Source: Pseudomonas libanensis (GTDB taxonomy: Bacteria > Pseudomonadota > Gammaproteobacteria > Pseudomonadales > Pseudomonadaceae). Taken from it: a stretch of 64,000 nt of DNA. Position numbers and translations under genes: made by a program. Within the stretch, counting starts at the first letter, position 1; each line of letters opens with the position of its first letter. Under the pieces are notes generated by a model. That model made no database searches. It was not told where the DNA came from and worked only from the letters and a program-made list of their open reading frames with translations. Shown piece by piece: positions 56,148 to 64,000 of this stretch. The stretch lies in contig NZ_JYLH01000001.1 in the NCBI RefSeq assembly GCF_001439685.1, positions 434,001 to 498,000 on the forward strand, written 5' to 3'.

Positions 56148-58451
56148 ATGCAAACAGCCAAGCCGTTATTTGACTATCCCAAGTACTGGGCCGAATGTTT
56201 CGGTCCTGCGCCATTCCTGCCGATGAGCAGGGAGGAGATGGATCAGCTTGGCTGGGATTCGTGCGACATCATCATCGTCACCGGTGATGCCTACGTTGAC
56301 CATCCGTCGTTCGGCATGGCGATCATCGGCCGGCTGCTGGAGGCCCAGGGCTTCCGCGTCGGGATCATTGCCCAGCCGAACTGGCAGTCCAAAGACGATT
56401 TCATGAAGCTCGGCGAGCCGAACCTGTTCTTCGGTGTCGCGGCCGGTAACATGGACTCGATGATCAACCGCTACACCGCCGACAAGAAGATCCGTTCCGA
56501 CGACGCCTACACCCCCGGCGGCATGGCCGGCAAACGCCCGGACCGCGCCAGCCTGGTGTACAGCCAGCGTTGCAAGGAAGCCTACAAGAACGTGCCGATC
56601 GTACTCGGCGGTATCGAAGCTTCCCTGCGTCGTATTGCTCACTACGACTACTGGCAGGACCGCGTGCGCAACTCGATCCTGATCGACGCCACCGCCGATA
56701 TCCTGCTGTACGGCAACGCTGAGCGCGCCATCGTCGAGGTGGCCCAGCGCCTGTCGTGGGGCCACAAGATCGAAGACATCACTGATGTGCGCGGTACCGC
56801 GTTCATCCGCCGTGATACGCCAGCCGGCTGGTACGAAGTGGATTCCACGCGCATTGACCGTCCGGGTAAGGTCGACAAGATCATCAACCCGTACGTCAAC
56901 ACCCAGGACACCCAGGCCTGCGCCATCGAGCAGGAAAAGGGGCCGGTCGATGATCCGGAAGAAGCCAAGGTCGTGCAGATCCTGGCCAGCCCGCGCATGA
57001 CCCGCGACAAGACCGTGATCCGCCTGCCGTCGGTGGAAAAAGTCCGTGGCGACGCGGTGCTCTACGCCCACGCCAACCGCGTGTTGCACCTGGAAACCAA
57101 CCCAGGCAACGCCCGCGCCCTGGTGCAGAAGCATGGGGAAGTGGATGTGTGGTTCAACCCGCCGCCCATCCCGATGACCACCGAAGAAATGGACTACGTG
57201 TTCGGCATGCCTTACGCCCGCGTACCCCACCCGGCGTACGGCAAGGAGAAAATTCCGGCCTACGACATGATCCGCTTCTCGGTGAACATCATGCGTGGCT
57301 GCTTCGGCGGCTGTACCTTCTGCTCGATCACCGAGCACGAAGGCCGCATCATCCAAAACCGTTCCGAAGAGTCGATCATTCGCGAGATCGAAGAGATCCG
57401 CGACAAGGTCCCGGGTTTCACCGGGGTGATTTCCGACCTCGGCGGCCCGACCGCGAACATGTACCGCATCGCCTGCAAGAGCCCGGAAATCGAATCCGCG
57501 TGCCGCAAGCCATCCTGCGTGTTCCCTGGCATCTGCCCGAACCTGAACACCGACCATTCTTCATTGATCCAGCTGTATCGCAGCGCCCGTGCGTTGCCGG
57601 GTGTGAAGAAGATCCTGATCGCTTCCGGCCTGCGCTACGATCTGGCCGTCGAGTCGCCTGAGTATGTGAAAGAGCTGGTGACCCACCACGTGGGTGGCTA
57701 CTTGAAGATCGCCCCGGAACACACCGAGGAAGGTCCGCTCAACCAGATGATGAAGCCGGGCATTGGCAGCTATGACAAGTTCAAGCGCATGTTCGAGAAG
57801 TACACTAAGGAAGCGGGCAAGGAGCAGTACCTGATCCCGTACTTCATCGCCGCCCACCCAGGCACCACCGATGAAGACATGATGAACCTGGCCCTGTGGC
57901 TCAAGGGCAACGGCTTCCGTGCCGACCAGGTGCAGGCGTTCTACCCCTCGCCAATGGCTACCGCCACGGCGATGTACCACTCGGGCAAGAACCCGCTGCG
58001 CAAGGTCACTTACAAGAGCGACGCGGTGACCATCGTCAAGAGCGAAGAGCAGCGCCGTCTGCACAAGGCGTTCCTGCGCTACCACGACCCGAAGGGCTGG
58101 CCGATGCTGCGTGAAGCGCTGACCCGCATGGGCCGTGCCGACCTGATCGGGCCGGGCAAGGACCAGCTGATCCCGCTGCACCAGCCGGCTACCGACAGCT
58201 ACCAGAGCGCCCGTCGCAAAAACTCGACGCCGGCCGGCAGCCACAAGGTCGCTAAGGAAACCACGACCAAAATCCTTACCCAGCACACCGGCCTGCCACC
58301 CCGTGGCAGCGACGGCAGCAACCCGTGGGACAAGCGTGAGCAAGCCAAGGCCGCGGCCCAGGCGCGCAACAAGCAGGCAGCCAAGGAGCGCAGCGATGCG
58401 GCCAAGGGCAAGGGCGGCAAGCCTGCACGCAAGCCGGTGGTGCCGCGTTGA
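56148..58451 (+). CDS. ygiQ: YgiQ-family radical SAM protein
   Basis: A 767-residue UPF0313 protein. The N-terminal region resembles a B12-binding-like fold ([21 protein letters not shown]). The radical SAM cluster motif is the CxxxCxxC in [18 protein letters not shown]. Iron-sulfur and SAM-domain segments follow ([16 protein letters not shown], then [17 protein letters not shown]). The C-terminal 100 residues are basic and Ala/Lys-rich. The reaction is not established. The ATG at 56148 gives [14 protein letters not shown], the family N-terminus; a long open extension lies across the promoter. Confidence 0.92.
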   Translation: MQTAKPLFDYPKYWAECFGPAPFLPMSREEMDQLGWDSCDIIIVTGDAYVDHPSFGMAIIGRLLEAQGFRVGIIAQPNWQSKDDFMKLGEPNLFFGVAAGNMDSMINRYTADKKIRSDDAYTPGGMAGKRPDRASLVYSQRCKEAYKNVPIVLGGIEASLRRIAHYDYWQDRVRNSILIDATADILLYGNAERAIVEVAQRLSWGHKIEDITDVRGTAFIRRDTPAGWYEVDSTRIDRPGKVDKIINPYVNTQDTQACAIEQEKGPVDDPEEAKVVQILASPRMTRDKTVIRLPSVEKVRGDAVLYAHANRVLHLETNPGNARALVQKHGEVDVWFNPPPIPMTTEEMDYVFGMPYARVPHPAYGKEKIPAYDMIRFSVNIMRGCFGGCTFCSITEHEGRIIQNRSEESIIREIEEIRDKVPGFTGVISDLGGPTANMYRIACKSPEIESACRKPSCVFPGICPNLNTDHSSLIQLYRSARALPGVKKILIASGLRYDLAVESPEYVKELVTHHVGGYLKIAPEHTEEGPLNQMMKPGIGSYDKFKRMFEKYTKEAGKEQYLIPYFIAAHPGTTDEDMMNLALWLKGNGFRADQVQAFYPSPMATATAMYHSGKNPLRKVTYKSDAVTIVKSEEQRRLHKAFLRYHDPKGWPMLREALTRMGRADLIGPGKDQLIPLHQPATDSYQSARRKNSTPAGSHKVAKETTTKILTQHTGLPPRGSDGSNPWDKREQAKAAAQARNKQAAKERSDAAKGKGGKPARKPVVPR

Positions 58452-58469
58452 TCGCAGCCTGAACCTACA

Positions 58470-58497
58470 AAACGCCAGCCTCGTGCTGGCGTTTTGC
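58470..58497 (+). terminator. Rho-independent terminator of ygiQ
   Basis: AAACGCCAGC and GCTGGCGTTT form a 10-bp stem around CTCGT, followed by TTGCTTT. It lies about 20 bp after the stop. Confidence 0.9.
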
Positions 58498-58548
58498 TTT
58501 CTGGTCGGTGGTGAGTCTGTTTGGTAAGGTGGCGCCCATTAGATCACT

Positions 58549-58619
58549 ATCGGGGGCAAGCCCCCTCCCACACTGACTGTGTTCACAGGTCCAAATGTGG
58601 GAGGGGGCTTGCCCCCGAT
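58549..58619. repeat. REPIN (GTGGGAGGGGGCTTGCCCCC type)
   Basis: ATCGGGGGCAAGCCCCCTCC and GGAGGGGGCTTGCCCCCGAT are perfect inverses separated by about 25 bp that include TGACTGTGTTCACAGGTC. It lies between the ygiQ terminator and the start of the two-gene unit at 58661. Confidence 0.9.
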
Positions 58620-58660
58620 GAGGCCCGATCGGCCACCCTCACTTTCAAGGACGAACAACC

Positions 58661-59581
58661 ATGGGCAACCCCCTGGCCGGCATCGGCATGGACTTCAACC
58701 GCTCCCAGTTCATGGCGCGCCAGCGCATCGAAAGCCAGATCAACCTGCCGCGCCTGTTTGCGGCCATCGACGCCGACCCCGCCATTGTCGGTGCAGGTGT
58801 GGTGTATATCGATGCCGATTTCAACGTTGTCACCCTGCGCGAATTTCAGCCCATCTGCAGCATCGCACCCAAGCGTGTGATCCTGCGAGAGGCGCAGAAG
58901 TACATCGCGCCAACGCAATTCGCCCAGCAGGTGCAAGACAATCCGCGTGAGTCCCGGTTGGTGGGTGAAGCGGTCAATACCACGCTATCGTGTGCCGGCG
59001 CGGTCATCGGGTGGATTGTGGTGCTCAGTGGTTCCGTCGCGGTCCCGTTTTCGGCGGGCGCCAGTTCGGTAGTCGTGGCGCTCGGCTACACGGCTGCGGC
59101 AGCCAGTTCTGTGCAGTGTTTTGCCAGCGGCTATCGCACGGTCAATGAGGTCCGCAATCCTGCACGCAATGATCAGCTCGACAGTGAGGAATGGTACCAA
59201 TACACCATGATTGCCCTGGATGCGGCGTCGTTGATTGGGGTGGGTTCATCGGCGTTGGCAACGGTCAAGCTGGTGCGGCTGAATAAGGCCGCCACCGGGA
59301 AAAGTGTGAGAGAGGTGCTCAGGGGCCTGAATCGACAGGAGCGCGCCAAGTTGACCAAAGAGCTGCTGAGCATCAACGACCCACGCTTGACGTCCAAGAT
59401 GATCAAGTTGAAGCAGTTGTCGGGCGAATTGCCTAAGCGGTTCACGCCCACCGAGGTCAAGCATGCAACGGTCACGCAGATCAAGGACGCGTTGGGTGCG
59501 GCCATCGGTTTTACCGGCAGTGCGGTGTCAGGGAACGTGCGCACAATTGCCATAGGGCTGTATGAGGAGGCCGAGCAATGA
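58661..59581 (+). CDS. Unknown protein with central hydrophobic hairpin (first of a two-gene unit)
   Basis: A 306-residue protein I do not recognise by function; relatives in Pseudomonas are, from memory, labelled hypothetical or NAD synthetase without visible support, since no P-loop or synthetase motif is present. Residues 1-100 are mixed alpha/beta (MDFNRSQFMARQRIESQINL, VVYIDADFNVVTLREF). Two adjacent hydrophobic stretches follow at about 108-129 and 131-152, rich in Gly, Ala and Ser, and a weaker one at 184-203. The last 100 residues are basic and helical (RLNKAATGKSVREVLRGLNR). No signal peptide. AAGGACG precedes the ATG. The stop overlaps the next gene (ATGA), suggesting a coupled membrane-active protein and partner. 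Confidence 0.7.
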   Translation: MGNPLAGIGMDFNRSQFMARQRIESQINLPRLFAAIDADPAIVGAGVVYIDADFNVVTLREFQPICSIAPKRVILREAQKYIAPTQFAQQVQDNPRESRLVGEAVNTTLSCAGAVIGWIVVLSGSVAVPFSAGASSVVVALGYTAAAASSVQCFASGYRTVNEVRNPARNDQLDSEEWYQYTMIALDAASLIGVGSSALATVKLVRLNKAATGKSVREVLRGLNRQERAKLTKELLSINDPRLTSKMIKLKQLSGELPKRFTPTEVKHATVTQIKDALGAAIGFTGSAVSGNVRTIAIGLYEEAEQ

Positions 59582-60027
59582 ACGAGCTGCCTAGCATTCG
59601 CAGTTTTCTGTCGACGTATTTCCCAGTCTTTATGGGGGCGATATTTGCCTGCATTTTCACCCTCGTGTTTGCGGTTCCGGTGTTCTTCGACAGCTATATG
59701 CCAAGCCTGTCCATGGCAGATAACGCCAAGTACTCCTTCCTGGTGGGTATCGCACTCACGCTAGTCATTGTGCACTGCAATTTCATGATTGCACGCGGGC
59801 GTCCCCAATGGATGTGGCCGTTAGTGATGCTGCTGGGGGTATGCTTTCTGGGTGTATTGCCAACACTCAATGATCAACCGAATGGGCTGGTATATGCCTT
59901 GAGCCTGTTGTTTCCATTGCTTGGGTTATTGCTGTTCAACAGCAAACGCCACCGTGAAATGCGCCAGAAACTGGTCGAAGTCCGCTGTCTGCGCCAAGTC
60001 ATGATTGCCCGACACAGACACCGTTGA
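59578..60027 (+). CDS. Small four-helix membrane protein (second of the two-gene unit)
   Basis: A 149-residue protein with four predicted membrane helices at about 15-36, 52-72, 78-96 and 104-122. A basic tail (NSKRHREMRQKLVEVRCLRQ) presumably faces the cytoplasm. No family motif is recognised. The ATG overlaps the upstream stop by 4 bp, and GGAGG lies just before it, so the pair is translated together. Size, topology and coupling are those of immunity proteins for pore-forming toxins, but also of simple membrane partners. GC content is a little lower than in neighbours by eye. No downstream terminator is obvious. Confidence 0.7.
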   Translation: MNELPSIRSFLSTYFPVFMGAIFACIFTLVFAVPVFFDSYMPSLSMADNAKYSFLVGIALTLVIVHCNFMIARGRPQWMWPLVMLLGVCFLGVLPTLNDQPNGLVYALSLLFPLLGLLLFNSKRHREMRQKLVEVRCLRQVMIARHRHR

Positions 60028-60101
60028 CCGGGTAGGTTCACCGCCCACCCTCATGTCCGCGCTACAAATATGTGCGTCACTCGCACCACGGCACCCACGT
60101 T

Positions 60102-60118
60102 GGCGCCGTTTTGGTGCT
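60102..60118 (+). promoter_or_regulatory. Candidate NtrC-type enhancer site
   Basis: GGCGCC-GTTTT-GGTGCT fits the NtrC dyad pattern GCACC-N5-GGTGC with one mismatch per arm at most. It is centred 78 bp upstream of the predicted sigma-54 start point. A second dyad, GTGCG-TCACT-CGCAC, lies at 60072-60086. Other bacterial enhancer-binding proteins could use such sites. Confidence 0.4.
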
Positions 60119-60161
60119 GTACTGCACCGGGCCCCACGATGAAGTGCAATGACCGCCGCAC

Positions 60162-60177
60162 TGGCATAAGTCTTGCG
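60162..60177 (+). promoter_or_regulatory. Sigma-54 promoter of the transglutaminase operon
   Basis: TGGCATAAGTCTTGCG carries GG and GC with the fixed -24/-12 spacing of sigma-54 promoters (consensus TGGCACG-N4-TTGC). The start point would be near 60188, 27 bp before the GTG start of the next gene. It implies activation by an enhancer-binding protein. Confidence 0.7.
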
Positions 60178-60214
60178 CGCGTTGTGCTTATGCCCTGGCT
60201 CGCAGGAGGCCGCC

Positions 60215-63200
60215 GTGTCGATTCATGTCGCGTTGCACCACGTTACGCACTACCGCTACGACCGCGCTGTTGAACTCGGCCCGCAGATCGTTCGGCTACG
60301 CCCGGCAGCCCATAGCCGTACGCGGATACTGTCTTACGCGCTGAAAGTGCTGCCGGAGCAGCATTTCATCAACTGGCAGCAAGACCCCCAGGGTAATTAC
60401 CTGGCGCGCCTGGTGTTCCCGGAAAAGACTGACGAGTTGCGCATTGAAGTTGACCTGGTCGCCGAGATGGCCGTGTTCAACCCGTTCGACTTTTTCCTGG
60501 AACCCTACGCTGAAAAAATCCCTTTTAACTATGCCGCCGATGAGCAGCGCGAGCTGGCGCCGTACCTGGAAACCTTGCCGCTGACTCCAAGGTTGACCGC
60601 GTATCTGACGGGTATCGACCGCACGCCACTGCCGGCCGTGGATTTTCTCGTCGGCCTCAATCAGCGCCTGGCCGCTGATATCGGTTATCTGATTCGCATG
60701 GAACCGGGCGTGCAAACCCCGGAATTCACCCTGGAAAACGCGTCCGGCTCCTGTCGCGACTCGGCCTGGTTGTTGGTGCAATTGCTGCGCAACCTCGGGT
60801 TGGCGGCGCGATTTGTCTCTGGTTACCTGATTCAACTGACCGCTGACGTCAAAGCCCTCGACGGCCCGTCCGGTACCGAGGTGGACTTCACCGACCTGCA
60901 TGCCTGGTGCGAAGTGTATTTGCCCGGCGCCGGCTGGATCGGCCTTGACGCGACTTCCGGGCTGTTCGCCGGTGAAGGGCATATCCCGTTGGCCTGTAGC
61001 CCCGATCCATCATCTGCCGCTCCGATCAGTGGGTTGGTTGAGCCGTGCGAGTGTGAATTTACCCACGAGATGTCGGTGGAACGTATCTGGGAAGCGCCAC
61101 GGGTGACCCAGCCCTACACCGAAGCACAATGGCTGGCGATCCAGGCCCTGGGCCGGCAGATCGACGCTGACCTGCTCAAGCACGACGTGCGCCTGACCAT
61201 GGGCGGCGAGCCGACCTTCGTCTCTATCGACGACCCTGACGGCGCTGAATGGAACACCGCCGCCCTGGGGCCGGACAAGCGTCGCCTGTCCGCCGAGCTG
61301 TTCCAACGCCTGCGCCGGCACTATGCGCCCAAGGGCCTGGTGCATTTCGGCCAGGGCAAGTGGTACCCCGGCGAGCAACTGCCGCGTTGGTCGCTTAACT
61401 GTTACTGGCGCCGAGATGGCGTGCCGATCTGGCACAACAGCGCGTTGATCGCCGATGAACAAGAGGATTATGGTGCTGACGGCGCGATGGCCGGGCGCTT
61501 CCTGGCCAGCATCGCCGAGCGCTTGAAACTGCCGGCGCGCTTTGTGTTCCCGGCCTTTGAAGACAACTTCTACTACCTGTGGCGCGAGGGCGCGTTGCCG
61601 CACAACGTCAGCGCCCAGGACCCGCGCTTGAGCGACGAACTGGAGCGCGAACGCCTGCGCAAAGTCTTCGCTCAGGGCCTGGATAAAATCATCGGCCACG
61701 TGCTGCCCCTGGCGCGCACCGCAGCCAATGATCGCTGGCAGAGTGGTCGCTGGTACCTGCGCGACAATCACTGCCGCCTGGTGCCGGGGGATTCGCCGCT
61801 GGGCTATCGCCTGCCTTTGGCGTCCCAACCCTGGGTGGCGGCGGCGGAGTATCCGTTCGTGCACCCGACCGACCCGAATCAGGATCAACCTGACCTGCCA
61901 ACCACCGCCCAACTGCACAGCCATGGCGAGCCGGGACCGAGCGATGAGCGTGTGCCGAAGGTCGACGAGTCCGCTGACTGGCTGACCCGCACCGCGCTGT
62001 GCGCCGAGGCGCGGGAAGGGCGCCTGTACCTGTTTATGCCGCCGCTGGAACGCGTCGAGGATTACCTGGAACTGGTGGCCGCCATCGAGGCCACCGCCGA
62101 AGAGTTGCATTGCCCGGTGCTGCTGGAAGGTTACGAGCCGCCCGCAGACACGCGTTTGAGCAACTTCCGGGTCACGCCGGACCCCGGTGTAATCGAGGTC
62201 AATGTACAACCGTCCGCCACCTGGGACGAATTGGTGGAGCGCACCGAATTCCTCTATGAAGAAGCCCGGCAAACCCGGCTGACCACCGAGAAATTCATGA
62301 TCGACGGGCGCCACACCGGTACCGGTGGCGGCAACCATTTTGTGCTGGGCGGCGCGACGCCCAAGGACTCACCCTTCCTGCGCCGTCCTGACCTGCTGCG
62401 CAGCCTGATCAGCTATTGGCATAACCACCCGTCGCTGTCCTACTTGTTCTCAGGTCTGTTTATCGGCCCGACCTCCCAGGCGCCAAGGGTGGACGAGGCA
62501 CGCAACGATGCGCTGTATGAACTGGAAATCGCCTTCGCGCAGATGCCAGCGCCGGGCGAGGAGTGTCCGCCGTGGTTGGTGGATCGCCTGCTGCGCAACT
62601 TGCTGATCGATGTGACCGGCAACACCCATCGCGCCGAATTCTGTATCGACAAACTCTACTCCCCCGACGGCGCTACTGGCCGCCTGGGCTTGCTCGAATT
62701 ACGCGCCTTTGAAATGCCGCCCCATGCACGCATGAGCCTGACCCAGCAGTTGTTACTGCGCGCACTGGTGGCGCGATTCTGGCGCGAGCCTTACGCGCCG
62801 CCGAAACTGGCGCGCTGGGGCACCGAGTTGCATGACCGTTTCCTGTTGCCGCATTTTATCGAGCAGGACTTTGCCGACGTGATCGTCGAACTGAATGCGG
62901 CCGGCTACCCGCTGCGTGCCGAATGGTTCGCGGCGCACCTGGAGTTCCGCTTTCCCAAGGTAGGCGCCTACGCCGTCAGCGGTATCGAACTGGAACTGCG
63001 CCAGGCCTTGGAGCCTTGGCATGTGCTGGGCGAAGAGGGCGCGGTGGGCGGTACGGTACGCTATGTGGATTCGTCCCTGGAGCGCCTGCAAGTGAAGTTG
63101 ACTGGCCTGCCAGCGCAACGCTACCTGCTGACCTGCAATGGCATCCCGGTGCCACTGCAACCGACCGGCCGCGTCGCAGAGTTTGTCGCTGGCGTGCGCT

Positions 63201-63505
63201 ACCGCGCCTGGCAACCGGCCAACTGCCTGCAACCGACCATTGCAGTGCACGCGCCATTGAAATTCGACCTGTTCGACACCTGGATGCAGCGCTCGCTGGG
63301 CGGCTGCCAATACCACGTGGCGCATCCGGGTGGACGCAATTACGACAGCTTGCCGGTAAATGCCAACGAGGCAGAGAGCCGGCGGATGGCGCGGTTTTTT
63401 CGCTTGGGGCATAGCCCGGGCAAGCTTGTGGTGCCGGCTGTAGTGGTGAACGATGAATTGCCAATGACCTTGGATTTGCGACGTTTTACAAAAAATAAGG
63501 AATGA
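60215..63505 (+). CDS. Transglutaminase-like protease fused to DUF2126 putative amidoligase
   Basis: A 1096-residue protein. The first 90 residues are the transglutaminase N-terminal beta domain (SIHVALHHVTHYRYDRAVELG). The transglutaminase core follows with triad Cys180 (ASGSCRDSAWLLV), His229 (DLHAWCEVY) and Asp245 (GLDATSG). From about residue 320 the DUF2126 region begins (LTMGGEPTFVSIDDPDG), with GQGKWYPGEQLPRWSLNCYWR and TGTGGGNHFVLGGATP. DUF2126 is a predicted glutamine-synthetase-like amidoligase. GTG at 60215 has AGGAGGC upstream. It is followed by a circularly permuted ATP-grasp gene, the known pairing in predicted peptide-tagging operons. Confidence 0.9.
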   Translation: MSIHVALHHVTHYRYDRAVELGPQIVRLRPAAHSRTRILSYALKVLPEQHFINWQQDPQGNYLARLVFPEKTDELRIEVDLVAEMAVFNPFDFFLEPYAEKIPFNYAADEQRELAPYLETLPLTPRLTAYLTGIDRTPLPAVDFLVGLNQRLAADIGYLIRMEPGVQTPEFTLENASGSCRDSAWLLVQLLRNLGLAARFVSGYLIQLTADVKALDGPSGTEVDFTDLHAWCEVYLPGAGWIGLDATSGLFAGEGHIPLACSPDPSSAAPISGLVEPCECEFTHEMSVERIWEAPRVTQPYTEAQWLAIQALGRQIDADLLKHDVRLTMGGEPTFVSIDDPDGAEWNTAALGPDKRRLSAELFQRLRRHYAPKGLVHFGQGKWYPGEQLPRWSLNCYWRRDGVPIWHNSALIADEQEDYGADGAMAGRFLASIAERLKLPARFVFPAFEDNFYYLWREGALPHNVSAQDPRLSDELERERLRKVFAQGLDKIIGHVLPLARTAANDRWQSGRWYLRDNHCRLVPGDSPLGYRLPLASQPWVAAAEYPFVHPTDPNQDQPDLPTTAQLHSHGEPGPSDERVPKVDESADWLTRTALCAEAREGRLYLFMPPLERVEDYLELVAAIEATAEELHCPVLLEGYEPPADTRLSNFRVTPDPGVIEVNVQPSATWDELVERTEFLYEEARQTRLTTEKFMIDGRHTGTGGGNHFVLGGATPKDSPFLRRPDLLRSLISYWHNHPSLSYLFSGLFIGPTSQAPRVDEARNDALYELEIAFAQMPAPGEECPPWLVDRLLRNLLIDVTGNTHRAEFCIDKLYSPDGATGRLGLLELRAFEMPPHARMSLTQQLLLRALVARFWREPYAPPKLARWGTELHDRFLLPHFIEQDFADVIVELNAAGYPLRAEWFAAHLEFRFPKVGAYAVSGIELELRQALEPWHVLGEEGAVGGTVRYVDSSLERLQVKLTGLPAQRYLLTCNGIPVPLQPTGRVAEFVAGVRYRAWQPANCLQPTIAVHAPLKFDLFDTWMQRSLGGCQYHVAHPGGRNYDSLPVNANEAESRRMARFFRLGHSPGKLVVPAVVVNDELPMTLDLRRFTKNKE

Positions 63506-63510
63506 ACATG

Positions 63511-63551
63511 ATCCAAGTGTGGGAGCAGGCAAGCCAGCTCCCACATTGGAT
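63511..63551. repeat. REP palindrome between the two operon genes
   Basis: ATCCAAGTGTGGGAGC and GCTCCCACATTGGAT form a near-perfect 15-bp stem around AGGCAAGCCA. It starts 5 bp after the stop of the transglutaminase gene and separates it from the ATP-grasp gene, so it may cut expression of downstream genes. Confidence 0.8.
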
Positions 63552-63601
63552 CGTAGTGAATTTGAGTTAACCTGACTTCCCTTGCCCCTGCCGAGCGTTC
63601 C

Positions 63602-64000
63602 ATGTCCGATTTGCTCGACCGTTACCCGCTGACCGCGGGCACCTACCACGAACTGCTGGACGCCAGCGGCGCGGTGCGTGCCCATTGGCAGCGCTTGCTC
63701 GATCACCTGCAACGCAGCACGCCCGCGCAACTGGCCCAGCGCCAGGCGCTTCTGACCCGGCAAATCCAGGAAAACGGCGTGACCTACAACGTCTACGCCG
63801 ACCCCAAGGGCGCTGACCGCCCCTGGGAGCTGGACCTGCTGCCCCATGTGCTGGCCGCTGATGAGTGGCGGCAGCTGTCGGCCGGCATCGCCCAGCGGGC
63901 GCGCTTGCTCAATGCAGTGCTGGCCGACCTGTACGGCCCGCAGCGCCTGATCAAGGAAGGCTTGCTGCCCGCCGAACTGGTGTTCGGGCATAACAACTTC
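63602..64000 (+). CDS. Circularly permuted ATP-grasp protein (partial, N-terminus)
   Basis: 133 codons from the ATG at 63602 to the window edge. The N-terminus MSDLLDRYPLTAGTYHELLD, then NVYADPKGADRPWELDLLPHVLAADEW and RARLLNAVLADLYGPQRLIKEGLLPAELVFGH, are those of the CP_ATPgrasp (DUF404/DUF407) family. These proteins often continue into, or are followed by, an alpha-E domain. They are predicted ATP-dependent carboxylate-amine ligases. The catalytic region lies beyond the window. Confidence 0.85.
   Translation, partial: MSDLLDRYPLTAGTYHELLDASGAVRAHWQRLLDHLQRSTPAQLAQRQALLTRQIQENGVTYNVYADPKGADRPWELDLLPHVLAADEWRQLSAGIAQRARLLNAVLADLYGPQRLIKEGLLPAELVFGHNNF

Noticed and set aside
58661..59581. 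Annotation as NAD synthetase
   Set aside because: I recall this label on relatives, but none of the PP-loop or glutaminase motifs of NadE is present.

Overview
This window is a piece of a Pseudomonas chromosome, most likely of the P. fluorescens group. The reasoning is GC-rich coding sequence, Pseudomonas-type proteins throughout, and many REP/REPIN palindromes of the GTGGGAG...GCTTGCC type known from P. fluorescens genomes. From memory, the gene order follows the conserved P. aeruginosa PAO1 block running from about PA4991 down to PA4931. Departures from that order mark the accessory parts. Species assignment is an inference, since no database search was possible.

Layout. 1-3560: FAD oxidoreductase (partial), SMR efflux pump, LysR regulator and the Kdo transferase waaA. 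3679-8330: TolC-family outer-membrane channel, a TPP riboswitch with thiC, and an RsiV/DUF3298 lipoprotein. 8525-17371: nudF, DUF1249, cpdA, yqiA, parE, a phytase-like esterase gene, parC and a PqiC-like lipoprotein. 17372-17931 is intergenic and holds REPs plus a 358-bp element with perfect inverted ends. 17932-24158: ahpA/ytjB-like gene divergent from serB, then psd, rhdA and an HDOD gene. 24325-26199: motA-motB behind a strong FliA-type promoter match. 26200-26939 is an accessory gap with a frameshifted PemK/MazF toxin gene and a structured, phage-immunity-like RNA region. 26940-39937: rsgA, orn, a TRIC-family gene, queG, then the long run nnrD-tsaE-amiB-mutL-miaA-hfq-hflX-hflK-hflC. 40231-47523: hisZ, purA, a chemoreceptor gene and an iron-type ABC permease plus binding protein. 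47634-48058: two tandem promoter-tRNA-Leu(CAG)-terminator units. 48220-51611: rnr-rlmB. 51612-52354: REPs and a second, related repeat with a cruciform-like core. 52355-55939: rpsF-rpsR-DUF2232-like-rplI, then dnaB. 56148-58451: ygiQ. 58661-60027: a two-gene unit of unknown function. 60215-64000: a transglutaminase/DUF2126 gene and the start of a circularly permuted ATP-grasp gene, preceded by a sigma-54 promoter match.

Most of the window is core housekeeping: lipid A core, thiamine, cAMP turnover, chromosome decatenation, serine, phosphatidylethanolamine, flagellar stator, ribosome assembly, RNA decay, NAD(P)H repair, t6A/i6A/queuosine tRNA modification, mismatch repair, Hfq, the FtsH-modulating HflKC complex, histidine and purine synthesis, translation and replication. 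Several genes are translationally coupled through 1-4 base stop/start overlaps (parE to the phytase-like gene, amiB-mutL-miaA, hflK-hflC, binding protein-permease, rnr-rlmB, and the 58661/59578 pair).

The parts most worth a second look are: (i) the sigma-54/NtrC-like control region in front of the transglutaminase-amidoligase-ATP-grasp operon, a predicted peptide-ligation system; (ii) the overlapping pair at 58661-60027, which has the look of a membrane-active protein with a small membrane partner; (iii) the inverted-repeat element that seems to have inserted into a REPIN, and its relative at 51690 with a perfect branched palindrome; and (iv) the motB-rsgA gap with a broken toxin gene and a C4-antisense-RNA-like structure.
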